Positions 24,411 to 33,681 of a stretch of 64,000 nt of DNA are shown here, piece by piece. Each line of letters starts with the position of its first letter. Position 1 is the first letter of the stretch. The notes beneath the pieces were generated by a model. It did no database searches. It saw only the letters and a list, made by a program, of their open reading frames with translations, and was not told the DNA's origin. The translations under genes were made by a program, and so were the position numbers. Source of the DNA: Marmoricola sp. OAE513 (GTDB taxonomy: Bacteria > Actinomycetota > Actinomycetes > Propionibacteriales > Nocardioidaceae); assembly GCF_040546585.1 (NCBI RefSeq), contig NZ_JBEPOC010000001.1:2170001-2234000 (forward strand), written 5' to 3'.

Positions 24411-26660
24411 GTGAGTACGCGGGTGTCCAGCAGCCACGCCCCGCTGGTCGGGCGCCTCGCCGAGGTCGCCGAGGTCGAGCGGCTGCTCGCACCGGGAAGG
24501 GTGCTGACCCTCACCGGAGTCGGCGGCGCCGGGAAGACGCGGATCGCGCGTCGCCTGACCGCTGCAACGGGTGCGGGTTACCCGGGGTCGTGGGTCGTCG
24601 AGCTCGCGGACTTCGTCGACGACGAGCTGCTGGGCGAGCTGGTCGCCGGTGCGCTCGACCTGCAGGTTCCCCCGGGGAACTGGGACGGCTCCGTCCTCGC
24701 CGCCTACTTCGCCGACCGCCCCGGTCTGCTCGTCCTGGACAACTGCGAGCACCTGGTCGACGCCGTCGCGTTGCTGGCTGCCCAGCTGCTCGGTGCCTGC
24801 CCCGGCCTCACGTTGCTCGCCACCAGCAGGATCCCCCTCGGCATCTCGGCAGAGACCGTGTACCAGGTCCCACCGATGTCGCCCTCCGACTCGTCCGCCC
24901 TGTACGAGCAGCGCGCGACCGAGGCGATGGCGGCGTTCCGTCTGACCGAGAGCAACGCTCCTGCCGTCGAGGCCCTGGTCGCCCGTCTCGACGGCGTCCC
25001 GCTGTCGATCGAGCTCGCCGCGGCCCGGGTGCGGCTGCTGGGCCCCGATGCCCTGCTGGGTCGGCTCGAGGACCGGTTCGACGCGCTGCAGTCCGACCTG
25101 CGCGACGTACCGGCGCGCCAGCGTTCGCTGGCGGCGTCCGTCGGCTGGAGCTACGAGCTGTGCCGACCGGAGGAGCGCGAGCTGTGGAACAGGCTCTCGG
25201 TGTTCAGCGGCGGCTTCGAGCTCGAAGCCGCTGAGAGCATCTGCTCGGGTGCCGGCATCGAGGAGACCGAGGTCCTGGGTCTGCTGGCCGCCCTGGTCGA
25301 CATGTCGGTGGTCGCCCGGGTCGGCGAGACCGGATCGCGCTTCCGGATGCTCGAGCCGATCCGCCAGTACGGCGCGGAGCGCCTCGACGTCGCGGGTGGC
25401 ACCGCGCCGTGGCGCGCCCGGCACCTGGCCTGGTACGCCGATCTCGTCGACCGGCTCGACGCCGCCTGGTTCGGACCGGACCAGCTCGTCTGGATGGACC
25501 GGTTGCGCGCCGAGCACCCGAACCTGCGGCTCGCGCTGGAGCACGCCCTCTCCGACGCATCGACCGCGCCGGTCGCCCTGCGCATGTGCCGGGGCCTCGA
25601 GCCGCTCTGGGTCTGCGGTGGTCACCTCGGCGAGGCTCGTCGCCTGATCGAGCGTGCGGTCGCGCTGACCCCGGGGGAGCGGGACGAGAAGGTGAAGGCG
25701 CTCCGCCTGTGTGCGTGGTTCGGAGCCCTCCAGCTCGACCTCGGGTACGCCAGCGACCGGGTCCGGGAGGCCTCCGAGCTCCTCGAGGGCGGTGACGACC
25801 TCGTCCAGGGCTACTTCCTCTTCGCCGACGGCGTGGTCGCGACCTGGGCCGAGGACTTCGCCCGGGGCGTCGACCGGATGACGGCGAGCCGCGCGGCGTT
25901 CGAGCGAGCGGGTCACCTGCCCGGCGTGCTCGAGGCGACGCTGAACACGGCGATCGCCCACGTCTTCGCTGCCGACTACGACCAGGCCGGCGAGCTTGCC
26001 CGGACCTGCCTGGCGCTGACCGAGCCGCTGGGCGAGTCGTACGTCGACGCGTACGCACGGTGGGTTCTCGGACTGACGGCGCTGATGTCGGGCGATCTCG
26101 ACGCAGCAGTCGACCTCTGCCGTGACGCGCTCCTCCGGTCCACGTCGCTGGGGGACCGGCTCGCCACGGTGCTGGAGCTCGAGACCCTCGGCTGGACGGC
26201 GGCGATCCAGTTCGACGTCGAGCACGCGGTCCTCGTGCTGGGCGGGGCGCAGGCGCTCTGGCGGATGCTGAACATGCCCGCGGAACCACCGGGGATCGCC
26301 GCGTTCCGCGCGACCGGGGAACCGGAGATCCGTGCGGTGCTGGGAGATGCGGCGTACGAGACCGGCTACGCGCGCGGCCTCGCGATGGACCCCGTGGAGG
26401 TCGTCGACCTGGCTCTCGGCAAGCGTGAGCCGCAGGCCGTGAAGCCGAGGTCAGGCCCGCTGAGCCGACGCGAGACCGAGGTCGCGGCGCTGGTCGCCGA
26501 GGGGATGAGCAACCGCGACATCGCCGAGGCGCTCTTCCTGTCCGAGCGCACCGCGCAGGGCCACGTGCAGAGCATCCTGCGCAAGCTCGACTTCCGGTCT
26601 CGCTCCCAGATCGCCGTCTGGTTCGTCGGCCAGCAGGCGTCGCAGCCTCACGCCGACTGA
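24411..26660 (+). CDS. Large ATP-binding LuxR-family regulator
   Basis: A 749-residue signal-transduction ATPase. Walker A GVGGAGKT is at 36-43 and Walker B LLVLD ends at 110, with the sensor-like LLATSRIPLGI after. The middle (about 350-640) is helical and repeat-like, as in TPR-type sensor regions. The C-terminal LuxR/GerE helix-turn-helix is LSRRETEVAALVAEGMSNRD through SERTAQGHVQSILRKL (about 685-735). Such proteins switch on effector binding with ATP. No target is evident; the downstream MFS gene is on the same strand 48 bp later. Confidence 0.92.
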   Translation: MSTRVSSSHAPLVGRLAEVAEVERLLAPGRVLTLTGVGGAGKTRIARRLTAATGAGYPGSWVVELADFVDDELLGELVAGALDLQVPPGNWDGSVLAAYFADRPGLLVLDNCEHLVDAVALLAAQLLGACPGLTLLATSRIPLGISAETVYQVPPMSPSDSSALYEQRATEAMAAFRLTESNAPAVEALVARLDGVPLSIELAAARVRLLGPDALLGRLEDRFDALQSDLRDVPARQRSLAASVGWSYELCRPEERELWNRLSVFSGGFELEAAESICSGAGIEETEVLGLLAALVDMSVVARVGETGSRFRMLEPIRQYGAERLDVAGGTAPWRARHLAWYADLVDRLDAAWFGPDQLVWMDRLRAEHPNLRLALEHALSDASTAPVALRMCRGLEPLWVCGGHLGEARRLIERAVALTPGERDEKVKALRLCAWFGALQLDLGYASDRVREASELLEGGDDLVQGYFLFADGVVATWAEDFARGVDRMTASRAAFERAGHLPGVLEATLNTAIAHVFAADYDQAGELARTCLALTEPLGESYVDAYARWVLGLTALMSGDLDAAVDLCRDALLRSTSLGDRLATVLELETLGWTAAIQFDVEHAVLVLGGAQALWRMLNMPAEPPGIAAFRATGEPEIRAVLGDAAYETGYARGLAMDPVEVVDLALGKREPQAVKPRSGPLSRRETEVAALVAEGMSNRDIAEALFLSERTAQGHVQSILRKLDFRSRSQIAVWFVGQQASQPHAD

Positions 26661-26708
26661 GCCAGCACCCGTGCGCGCGGGTAGTCGGGGGACTGCGACC
26701 ATGGACCG

Positions 26709-28022
26709 GTGTCGACGTCCCCGGGTCACCCTGCCGCTGCCCCGGCGCGGACGGCGTACACCGTGTGGGCCGTGGCGCTCGGCGTGTACATGCTGGCGGT
26801 GTTCCACCGCTCCTCCCTGGCGGTCGCCGGTCTCGCCGCCACCGAGCGGTTCGACATCTCCGCTGCGCAGCTGGCGTCGTTCACGATGCTGCAGCTGCTC
26901 GTGTACGCCGGCATGCAGATCCCGGTCGGGCTGCTGGTCGACCGCTTCGGGCCGCGGGCGGTGCTCGCCACCGGTGCTGTCACGCTGACCCTGGCGCAGA
27001 CCGGCTTCGCCTTCGCCGACACCTATCCGCTCGCGTTGGTGGCGCGGGTGTTCGTCGGCATCGGCGACGCGATGACCTTCATCTGCGTGCTGCGCCTGGT
27101 GAACACCTGGTTCGCGCCTCGGCGCATCCCGGTGATGGTCCAGGTGACCGGTGTCCTCGGCCAGCTCGGTGCGATCATCGCCGCGGTTCCGATGACGTGG
27201 GCGTTCAGCAACATCGGCTGGACCAAGGCGTACCTCTCGGCCGCCTCGCTCGGGATCGTCATGACCGCGGCCCTGCTTCTCACGGTGCGCGACACCCCGG
27301 GGGAGAAGCACCTGCGCGGGCCGAGGATGAACCTGACGGCGATCCGCAGCAGCCTCGCCGAGTCCTGGGAGCACCCCGGCACCCGGCTCGGCTTCTGGAT
27401 GCACTTCTGCACCCAGTTCAGCGCCACGGTGCTGGGGCTGCTCTGGGGCTTCCCGTTCCTGGTGAAGGGCGAAGGCGTCAGCGAGGCGACCGCGGGCGTG
27501 CTGCTGACCGTGATGGTGGTGGCGATCATGGCGACCGGTCCGCTCCTCGGCTGGCTGATCACCATCCGGCCGTGGCACCGCTCGACGCTGGTGCTCGCGG
27601 TGGTCGCGACCATCATGGCGACCTGGACCGTCGTGCTCGCGTGGAGCGGGCCGGCGCCGCTCTGGCTGCTGGTCGTCCTGGTGATCATCACCGGGATCGG
27701 CGGACCAGCGTCGGTGATCGGGTTCGACCTGGCCCGGACCTCGAACCCGCCGCACCGGTTGGCCAGCGCCACCGGGATCATCAACCAGGCGGGCTTCGTC
27801 GCCAGCCTGGTGCTGGTGATCGCGATCGGGCTGATCCTGGACTGGCGCACGCCGGGCAGCTCGACCGACTACACCCCGGACGCGTTCCGGTGGGCGATGA
27901 GCTTCCAGTACGTGCTCTGGACGATCGGGGTCGTGCAGATCTGGCGCTACCGCCGCCGCGCTCGCGAGCGGCTCCGGCGCGACGACCCCGACCTGTGGAG
28001 AGAGCAGTCGCGCTCCCTCTAA
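26709..28022 (+). CDS. MFS transporter
   Basis: A 437-residue, 12-helix major facilitator carrier. Motif A is GLLVDRFGPRAVLATG; helix 1 begins TVWAVALGVYMLAVFHRSS. A central loop (RDTPGEKHLRGPRMN) separates the two halves, and the C-terminus is a basic tail. It resembles nitrate/oxalate-type or unassigned bacterial MFS proteins; substrate not predictable. Start GTG 26709 has GACCAT ending 6 nt upstream, a weak leaderless-type box; an ATG at 26701 is out of frame. Confidence 0.88.
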   Translation: MSTSPGHPAAAPARTAYTVWAVALGVYMLAVFHRSSLAVAGLAATERFDISAAQLASFTMLQLLVYAGMQIPVGLLVDRFGPRAVLATGAVTLTLAQTGFAFADTYPLALVARVFVGIGDAMTFICVLRLVNTWFAPRRIPVMVQVTGVLGQLGAIIAAVPMTWAFSNIGWTKAYLSAASLGIVMTAALLLTVRDTPGEKHLRGPRMNLTAIRSSLAESWEHPGTRLGFWMHFCTQFSATVLGLLWGFPFLVKGEGVSEATAGVLLTVMVVAIMATGPLLGWLITIRPWHRSTLVLAVVATIMATWTVVLAWSGPAPLWLLVVLVIITGIGGPASVIGFDLARTSNPPHRLASATGIINQAGFVASLVLVIAIGLILDWRTPGSSTDYTPDAFRWAMSFQYVLWTIGVVQIWRYRRRARERLRRDDPDLWREQSRSL

Positions 28023-28035
28023 GCCTCGGCCTCAG

Positions 28036-28041
28036 TACGCT
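28036..28041 (+). promoter_or_regulatory. -10 box TACGCT of the lipoprotein gene
   Basis: TACGCT ends 7 nt before ATG 28049, the leaderless spacing seen across the window. Confidence 0.45.
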
Positions 28042-28048
28042 CGGGCAC

Positions 28049-28567
28049 ATGTCTCGTCGCGCTCGTGCTGCCCTGGTCGCCCTGGCCGCCGTCCTCCTGT
28101 TGTTCGGGACGGCTGCGTGCGGCGGCGACGACAAGAAGAAGGCCGAGCCCGGGTCCACCGCGTCGTCGTCCGTGACGCCGACGGCGACCGCGCTGCCGAG
28201 CGGACTGCCCACGGACTTCCCGTTCACGCCGGGTGGTGCGGCGAGCGGCGTCCCGTCGGACTTCCCGGACGAGGTCCCACTGCTGGACGGCCAGGTCAGC
28301 CTCCCCCTGGGAGCGGGCAGCGGCGTGGAGGGGTCCAAGGGCTGGGTGCTCGAGATCAAGGTCTCGAAGGACCTCGATGCGTGCTTCGCTGAGGCGGAGA
28401 AGGCGCTGGTCGAGGCTGGCTTCACCAAGCAGCCCGGCGAGATCATCGAGGGCAAGAACCACCAGGCGCAGTTCACCAAGCCGGGCTACGCCGTGATCAT
28501 CTCGACCAGCCCGAACGACGACGGCTCCTGCCGTCTCGGCTACGAGGTCGGCCAGGTCGCGGGGTAA
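28049..28567 (+). CDS. Putative lipoprotein of unknown function
   Basis: A 172-residue exported protein. The signal peptide RRARAALVALAAVLLLFGTAAC ends with a lipobox-like TAAC (Cys near residue 24), followed by a charged and Ser/Thr/Pro-rich linker to about residue 70. The globular part (VSKDLDACFAEAEKALVEAGF, KPGYAVIISTS) has an alpha/beta pattern. Function unknown. It lies between an MFS gene and purC, each with its own promoter. Confidence 0.82.
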   Translation: MSRRARAALVALAAVLLLFGTAACGGDDKKKAEPGSTASSSVTPTATALPSGLPTDFPFTPGGAASGVPSDFPDEVPLLDGQVSLPLGAGSGVEGSKGWVLEIKVSKDLDACFAEAEKALVEAGFTKQPGEIIEGKNHQAQFTKPGYAVIISTSPNDDGSCRLGYEVGQVAG

Positions 28568-28577
28568 TTCCTCTCGC

Positions 28578-28583
28578 TACCCT
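28578..28583 (+). promoter_or_regulatory. -10 box TACCCT of purC
   Basis: TACCCT ends 6 nt before GTG 28590; no leader is left for RNA-based control. Confidence 0.45.
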
Positions 28584-28589
28584 CCTCTC

Positions 28590-29504
28590 GTGAGCGGAGA
28601 CCTGAACATCCCTGAAGCGCCGGCGATCGACGGTGCCGTGCACCTGCACTCGGGGAAGGTCCGGGACCTCTACCGGATGACCGAGGGCCCGTACGCCGGA
28701 CGCCTGCTCATGGTCGCCAGCGACCGCATCTCCGCCTACGACTACGTCCTCGACAGCACCATCCCGGACAAGGGCGCGATCCTGACCCGGATGTCGTTGT
28801 GGTGGTTCGAGCAGCTCGCCGACCTCGCCCCGAACCACATCGTCTCGACCGACGTCCCCGACGTCGTGCGGGATCGTGCGGTCTACTGCGAGGAGCTCGC
28901 GATGTACCCGGTCGAGTGCGTCGCGCGCGGGTACCTGACCGGTTCGGGTCTCCTCGACTACAACGCCACCGGTGAGGTGTGCGGGATCGCGCTGCCGGCT
29001 GGGCTCGAGGACGGCAGCCGCCTCCCCGCGGCCATCTTCACCCCGGCGAGCAAGGCCCAGGTGGGCGACCACGACGAGAACGTCTCCTACGACGCAGTTG
29101 TCGCTGCGGTCGGTGCCGACACCGCCGCGGCACTGCGCGAGCTGACCCTGGCGATCTACCGCCGGGCCGACGACATCGCCCGCGAGCGTGGCATCATCCT
29201 GGCCGACACGAAGTTCGAGTTCGGTTCGCGGGTCCCGACAGGCTCGACCACCGGGGAGATCGTGCTGGCCGACGAGGTCCTCACCCCGGACTCCAGTCGC
29301 TACTGGCCGGCCGCCGAGTGGCTGCCGGGCCGCGCGCAACCGTCGTACGACAAGCAGATCGTGCGGAACTGGCTCACCTCTGCCGAGAGCGGGTGGGACA
29401 AGGCGTCGGGAGAGCGACCGCCGGCGCTGCCGCAGAGCGTCATCGACCACACCCGTGCGCGGTACGTCGAGGCGTACGAGATCCTCACCGGCGAGAAGTT
29501 CTGA
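28590..29504 (+). CDS. purC: SAICAR synthetase
   Basis: A 304-residue enzyme that adds aspartate to CAIR with ATP (step 7 of IMP synthesis). Conserved parts: HSGKVRDLY, VASDRISAYD, PVECVARGYLTGSG, FTPASKAQVGDHDENVSY and LADEVLTPDSSRYWPA. Between KFEFG and IVLADEVLT the protein has SRVPTGSTTGE, several residues longer than the short turn usual in the family. The DNA for it matches the dispersed palindromic element, so a repeat has entered the gene in frame. The loop site is likely tolerant. An SRPBCC gene follows 15 bp later. Confidence 0.96.
   Translation: MSGDLNIPEAPAIDGAVHLHSGKVRDLYRMTEGPYAGRLLMVASDRISAYDYVLDSTIPDKGAILTRMSLWWFEQLADLAPNHIVSTDVPDVVRDRAVYCEELAMYPVECVARGYLTGSGLLDYNATGEVCGIALPAGLEDGSRLPAAIFTPASKAQVGDHDENVSYDAVVAAVGADTAAALRELTLAIYRRADDIARERGIILADTKFEFGSRVPTGSTTGEIVLADEVLTPDSSRYWPAAEWLPGRAQPSYDKQIVRNWLTSAESGWDKASGERPPALPQSVIDHTRARYVEAYEILTGEKF
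29230..29255. repeat. Dispersed palindromic element inside purC
   Basis: The sequence GGTCCCGACAGGCTCGACC with flanking ACCGGGG matches the element seen between genes (compare CTCGACAAGCTCGAYSACCGG). It is in frame and encodes VPTGSTTG. Confidence 0.6.
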
Positions 29505-29519
29505 GGAGGCGGGGTCCGG

Positions 29520-29939
29520 ATGAGCGCTGACCCGACCTCTTTCCCCGTCCCGGCGGAGGTGGCCTTCGACTTCCTCGTCGACCCCGCGAACCGACCGCTC
29601 TGGCAGTCGTCCCTGCGTCGGGTCGAGCAGGTACGCCCCGAGGTCCCGTCCGTCGGGCAGACCTGGATCGACGTCACGTCCCCGGGGCTGAGACCGGCGA
29701 TGGAGACGACGGTCCTCGACCGACCGCACACCTGGACCGAGCGCGGCACCTGGCGCGGTGTCACTGCCGAGCTCACGCTGACCTTCGAGGAGACGGCTGT
29801 CGGCTGCGAGGTGCGCGCCGAGGCCGTCGTCCGTGCGCCACTGGTGGGCCGGGTGGTCACGGCGGTGGCGCCGTACGCGATCCGGTCGGACCTGAAGAGG
29901 GCCGCGCGGATCCTTCTCGGTCGTGCCTCGGGCCAGTAG
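29520..29939 (+). CDS. SRPBCC-family protein
   Basis: A 139-residue START/SRPBCC (polyketide cyclase/dehydrase type) hydrophobic-ligand-binding fold. Seen are the N-terminal VAFDFLVDPANRPLWQSSLRRV, split here as AFDFLVDPANRPLWQ, and the strand-rich core WTERGTWRGVTAELTLTF. Ligand unknown. Start ATG 29520 lies 15 nt after purC and may be co-transcribed with it. Confidence 0.82.
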   Translation: MSADPTSFPVPAEVAFDFLVDPANRPLWQSSLRRVEQVRPEVPSVGQTWIDVTSPGLRPAMETTVLDRPHTWTERGTWRGVTAELTLTFEETAVGCEVRAEAVVRAPLVGRVVTAVAPYAIRSDLKRAARILLGRASGQ

Positions 29940-29942
29940 GTT
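29937..29942 (+). promoter_or_regulatory. -10 box TAGGTT of the acyl-CoA ligase gene
   Basis: TAGGTT overlaps the stop of the SRPBCC gene and ends 6 nt before ATG 29949, giving a leaderless start. Confidence 0.5.
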
Positions 29943-29948
29943 GGCCGC

Positions 29949-31520
29949 ATGCTGAATCTGTCGATCCTGCTCGAGGACTCCGCCCGCAACCACCCCGACC
30001 GCGACGCCCTGGTGCTGGGTGACACCCGGCTGACCTACGCCCAGGTGAACGGCGCCGCGAACCAGGTCGCGAACCTGCTCGTCGAGCGCGGGATCAAGCC
30101 CGGTGACAAGGTCGCCCTGAGCTGCCCGAACCTGCCCTACTTCCCGATCGTCTACTACGGCATCCTCAAGGCCGGCGCGGTCGTCGTCCCGCTGAACGTC
30201 CTGCTCAAGGGTCGCGAGGTGGCCTACCACCTCGGCGATGCGGACGTGAAGGCGTACTTCTGCTTCCAGGGCACCCCCGACCTCGCAATCGGCGCCGAAG
30301 GCCATGCCGGATTCCTCGCTGCCCAAGCCGACGGCAAGGGCCTCGAGCACTTCTTCATGATCATGGCCGACCCGTCGGCTCCGTCCTCGATCGAGGGCAC
30401 CGAGACGCTCGGTGAGGCGCTCGCCGGCAAGTCGCCGGTCTTCGACGCGGTGGTCACCGAGCCGAGCGACACCGCGATCATCCTGTTCACCTCGGGCACC
30501 ACGGGCCAGGCCAAGGGCGCCGAGCTCAGCCACTCGAACACGATGATGAACGTGCTGACGATGAACCGGCTCTTCGGCAACCTGCCGGCCAGCGACACCC
30601 ACGTGCTCACCCTGCCGCTGTTCCACACCTTCGGTGCGACGGTCCAGATGCACGCCGGCTTCGCCTCGGCGGCGACCCTGCTGCTGGTCCCACGCTTCGA
30701 CGCCGAGCAGGTGATCGGCCTGATGCAGAAGGAGGACGTCACCTTCTTCGCCGGCGTCCCGACGATGTGGTGGGGGCTGCTCGCAGCTCTCGATGCCGCC
30801 GGGGGCAGCGTCGACGTCGAGCGGATCGCGCGCAACCTGCGGATCGGCGCATCGGGTGGGGCGAGCCTGCCCGTCGAGATCATCACCCAGGTCAAGGACA
30901 AGCTCGGCGTGACCATCCTCGAGGGCTACGGGCTCTCGGAGACCTCGCCGGTCGCGACCTTCAGCGACCCCGACCAGGACCCTCGCCCCGGTTCGATCGG
31001 CGTCCCGATCTGGGGGGTCGAGGTCAAGCTGATCGACGACGACTGGAACGAGGTCACCGAGACCGGGGAGATCGGCGAGATCGCGATCAAGGGTCACAAC
31101 ATCATGAAGGGCTACTACGGTCGCCCCGAGGCGACCGCCGAGGCGATCAAGGACGGCTGGTTCCGCTCCGGCGACCTCGCCCGGCGCGACGAGGACGGTT
31201 TCTACTACATCGTCGACCGGTCCAAGGACATGATCATCCGCGGCGGGTTCAACGTGTACCCGCGCGAGATCGAAGAGGTCCTGATGACCCACCCGGACGT
31301 CTCGCTGGCCGCCGTCGTCGGCGTCCCGCACGAGTCGCACGGCGAGGAGGTGAGGGCGTTCGTGATCCGCAACGCCGGCGCTGCCGTCACCGAGGAGGAG
31401 CTCGTCGCCTGGGGCAAGGACCAGATGGCCAACTACAAGTACCCGCGCATCGTGACCTTCGTCGACGCCCTGCCGATGACCGCGACGGGCAAGATCCTCA
31501 AACGCGAGCTGGTCGACTGA
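29949..31520 (+). CDS. Fatty-acid-CoA ligase (AMP-binding)
   Basis: A 523-residue member of the ANL superfamily that activates a carboxylate, probably a long-chain fatty acid, as acyl-AMP and then acyl-CoA. Motifs: P-loop LFTSGTTGQAKGAELSH, A5 YGLSETSP, hinge RSKDMIIRGGFNVYPREIEE and the catalytic lysine in TATGKILKREL at the C-terminus. Length is typical. Chain length cannot be read. With the ECH, thiolase and SDRs elsewhere in the window it fits a lipid-catabolic background. Confidence 0.93.
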   Translation: MLNLSILLEDSARNHPDRDALVLGDTRLTYAQVNGAANQVANLLVERGIKPGDKVALSCPNLPYFPIVYYGILKAGAVVVPLNVLLKGREVAYHLGDADVKAYFCFQGTPDLAIGAEGHAGFLAAQADGKGLEHFFMIMADPSAPSSIEGTETLGEALAGKSPVFDAVVTEPSDTAIILFTSGTTGQAKGAELSHSNTMMNVLTMNRLFGNLPASDTHVLTLPLFHTFGATVQMHAGFASAATLLLVPRFDAEQVIGLMQKEDVTFFAGVPTMWWGLLAALDAAGGSVDVERIARNLRIGASGGASLPVEIITQVKDKLGVTILEGYGLSETSPVATFSDPDQDPRPGSIGVPIWGVEVKLIDDDWNEVTETGEIGEIAIKGHNIMKGYYGRPEATAEAIKDGWFRSGDLARRDEDGFYYIVDRSKDMIIRGGFNVYPREIEEVLMTHPDVSLAAVVGVPHESHGEEVRAFVIRNAGAAVTEEELVAWGKDQMANYKYPRIVTFVDALPMTATGKILKRELVD

Positions 31521-31612
31521 CCGGGGTTCCCGGAGACCCTTCGGGACGCCGAATTCGTCACATTACCCACGGGGATTGAGCCCAACCGGTCATACGGCTT
31601 GGAAGTTCCACT

Positions 31613-31618
31613 TAGGCT
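31613..31618 (+). promoter_or_regulatory. -10 box TAGGCT of the first LCP gene
   Basis: TAGGCT ends 7 nt before GTG 31626 and decides this start over an in-frame codon at 31599 that would lie upstream of the promoter. Confidence 0.5.
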
Positions 31619-31625
31619 CTTGCGC

Positions 31626-33062
31626 GTGTCCTGGGACTCCGAGCACGTCCCCCAGCACCGGGGACGGCACAAGGCGACCCGACCCGACCAGGTCGGGCGG
31701 GCACTGAAGCGTGCGCTGCTGGCGACCCTCGGCCCGGCCGTGGTGCTCGGGATCGGCGCGTTCGTCCTGGTCAAGGTCGCCTCGCGGAAGACCATCGACC
31801 TGTTCCTCGACCCCGACCAGCTGATGATGCTGGTGCTCGCCATCGGGATCGTCTGGCTGATGTGGGTCGTCTTCATCCTCCGCACCTACGCCCGCAACCG
31901 GGCCGACGTGGTCAGCTCGGCCGCGCGGCTCGGTGGCGCGTTCCTCGTGGTCGTCATGTGCGGTGCGGTCACCGCCCCGATGGCGTACGCCGGCTACGTC
32001 GCCGCGGTGCAGCGCGACCTGATCCTCAAGGTGTTCCCCGACGACGGCGGCAGTGCCACGACGCCCGACGTCACCAAGGAGAACCCCTGGGGCAACCGCA
32101 AGCGGGTCAACGTGCTGCTGCTCGGTGGCGACGGCTCGATCCACCGGCCCGGTGTGCGCACCGACTCGGTGATGCTGGCGAGCATCAACACCAAGACCGG
32201 CAAGACGGTCCTGTTCAGCCTGCCGCGCAACCTGCAGAACGTGCCGTTCCAGCCGGGTTCGAAGCTGGCCGAGCTCTACCCGAACGGCTTCACCGACGGC
32301 ACCCCGAACAACGCCGAGTTCTTCCTCAACGCGGTCTACCGCAACGTGCCCGCGGTGCACCCGGGCGTCCTCGGGAAGACCGCGAACGAGGGAGCCGACG
32401 CGATCAAGCTGGCCGTCGCCGGCGCGCTCGGCATCCCGGTCGACTACTACGTGCTGGTCAACCTGTCCGGCTTCTCGAAGCTCGTCGACGCGATGGGCGG
32501 CATCACCGTCAACATCAACGAGCGGGTGCCGATCGGCGGCAACACCGACGCGCACATCCTCCCGGACGACTACCTGGAGCCCGGTCCGAACCAGCGGCTC
32601 AACGGCTTCAACGCGCTCTGGTACACCCGCGGTCGCTACGGCTCCACGGACTACAAGCGGATGGAGCGGCAGCGCTGCGCGATCAACGCGATCGCCGCCG
32701 AGGCGAGTCCGACGAAGATGCTCACCCGCTACACCAAGCTGGCCAAGGCCTCCAAGCAGATCGTGCGCACCGACATCCCGCAGGAGCTGCTCTCCGCGTT
32801 CGTCGACCTCGCCACCCTGGTCAAGGGCAAGCCGATGAAGTCCGTCGGTTTCGAGCGCAGCGCCGACTTCGACCCGAACGCCCCGGACTTCGAGTTCGTG
32901 CACGCCGCCGTCAAGGCCGCGCTGCGTCCGGCGAAGAAGGCGGCCGGGACCCCGACCGGTACGCCGACGAACGGCACCGCCAACACGAGCAAGTCGCCGA
33001 GCAAGGGCAGCAACACCAAGGACGACTGCGCCTACAACCCGAGCACGAACACGGCCGGTTAG
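31626..33062 (+). CDS. LytR-CpsA-Psr family protein
   Basis: A 478-residue envelope enzyme of the LCP family, which attaches undecaprenyl-linked glycopolymers to peptidoglycan outside the membrane. Three hydrophobic segments lie in the first 130 residues, then the LCP domain: GVRTDSVMLAS, FSLPRNLQ, AMGGITVNI and the active-site YTRGRYGSTDYKRMERQRC. A Thr/Pro/Ser/Lys-rich tail ends in CAYNPSTNTAG. A second LCP gene is at 38.7 kb, and a flippase lies next to that one. Confidence 0.93.
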   Translation: MSWDSEHVPQHRGRHKATRPDQVGRALKRALLATLGPAVVLGIGAFVLVKVASRKTIDLFLDPDQLMMLVLAIGIVWLMWVVFILRTYARNRADVVSSAARLGGAFLVVVMCGAVTAPMAYAGYVAAVQRDLILKVFPDDGGSATTPDVTKENPWGNRKRVNVLLLGGDGSIHRPGVRTDSVMLASINTKTGKTVLFSLPRNLQNVPFQPGSKLAELYPNGFTDGTPNNAEFFLNAVYRNVPAVHPGVLGKTANEGADAIKLAVAGALGIPVDYYVLVNLSGFSKLVDAMGGITVNINERVPIGGNTDAHILPDDYLEPGPNQRLNGFNALWYTRGRYGSTDYKRMERQRCAINAIAAEASPTKMLTRYTKLAKASKQIVRTDIPQELLSAFVDLATLVKGKPMKSVGFERSADFDPNAPDFEFVHAAVKAALRPAKKAAGTPTGTPTNGTANTSKSPSKGSNTKDDCAYNPSTNTAG

Positions 33063-33117
33063 CAGCTCGGGAACTCGGTAGTCTGGCGACGCCCGTCCAC
33101 CTCAGCCAGGAGTCCCG

Positions 33118-33588
33118 ATGACGTCTCCGTACCTGCTCAGCTTCTCCACGGTCGTCCCGGCGTCGCTCGACGCCGCCTTCACCGGCGTGCTGGACGCTCC
33201 GCTGGAGACCTTGTTCACCGAGCGCGCCGGCGTGATCCCACCGATCAAGGAGTGCACGGGGCAGGACGGCGGCTGGGACGCCGTCGGCAAGACCCGGACC
33301 GTCGTGCTGCAGGACGGCTCGAGCAACCTGGAGACGCTCGTCGAGTACTCCCGCCCGGGCAGCTACCGCTACCAGCTCAGCGACTTCACCGGTCCGATGA
33401 AGGCCCTGGTCGCCAAGGTCGAGGGGCAGTTCACCTTCGTCCCCGAGGGCGACGCGACCCGGGTGACCTGGAGCTGGAAGATCCACCCCACCAATCCGTT
33501 GGCGCGGCAGGTGCTGCCGGTGGTCGGTTTCTTCTGGCGCCGGTACGCCGCCGGGATGTGGCCGCGGTACGCGGCCAGCCTTACCTGA
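33118..33588 (+). CDS. SRPBCC-family protein
   Basis: A 156-residue START-like ligand-binding protein with the usual pattern: N-terminal helix-strand (VPASLDAAFTGVLDAPLE), central LQDGSSNLETLVEY and a C-terminal long helix containing VLPVVGFFWRRYAAGMWPRY. Ligand unknown. Start ATG 33118 has AGCCAGGAG upstream; a TAGTCT box at 33079-33084 would give a leader of about 30 nt. It resembles the SRPBCC gene at 29.5 kb only in fold. Confidence 0.8.
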   Translation: MTSPYLLSFSTVVPASLDAAFTGVLDAPLETLFTERAGVIPPIKECTGQDGGWDAVGKTRTVVLQDGSSNLETLVEYSRPGSYRYQLSDFTGPMKALVAKVEGQFTFVPEGDATRVTWSWKIHPTNPLARQVLPVVGFFWRRYAAGMWPRYAASLT

Positions 33589-33589
33589 C

Positions 33590-33613
33590 CCGGTCGTCGA
33601 GCTGTCGAGACGC
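33590..33613. repeat. Dispersed palindromic element before purS
   Basis: CCGGTCGTCGAGCTGTCGAG and the following ACGC match the window's dispersed element, with one base missing at the centre (GAGCTGTCGAG for GAGCTTGTCGAG). It directly follows the SRPBCC stop. Confidence 0.6.
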
Positions 33614-33681
33614 GGCGTCGGTCCCGCTCGGAGTGCCTCTAGACTGAGCGCGTCGTCTTCCCGCATCCCAGGAGTTGCCCC

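Noticed and set aside
28497-31340. A 947-codon open frame on the minus strand across purC and the acyl-CoA ligase gene
   Set aside because: It is antisense to two well-recognised genes, its product is Arg/Asp/Val-rich with no domain, and such frames arise from high GC at third positions.
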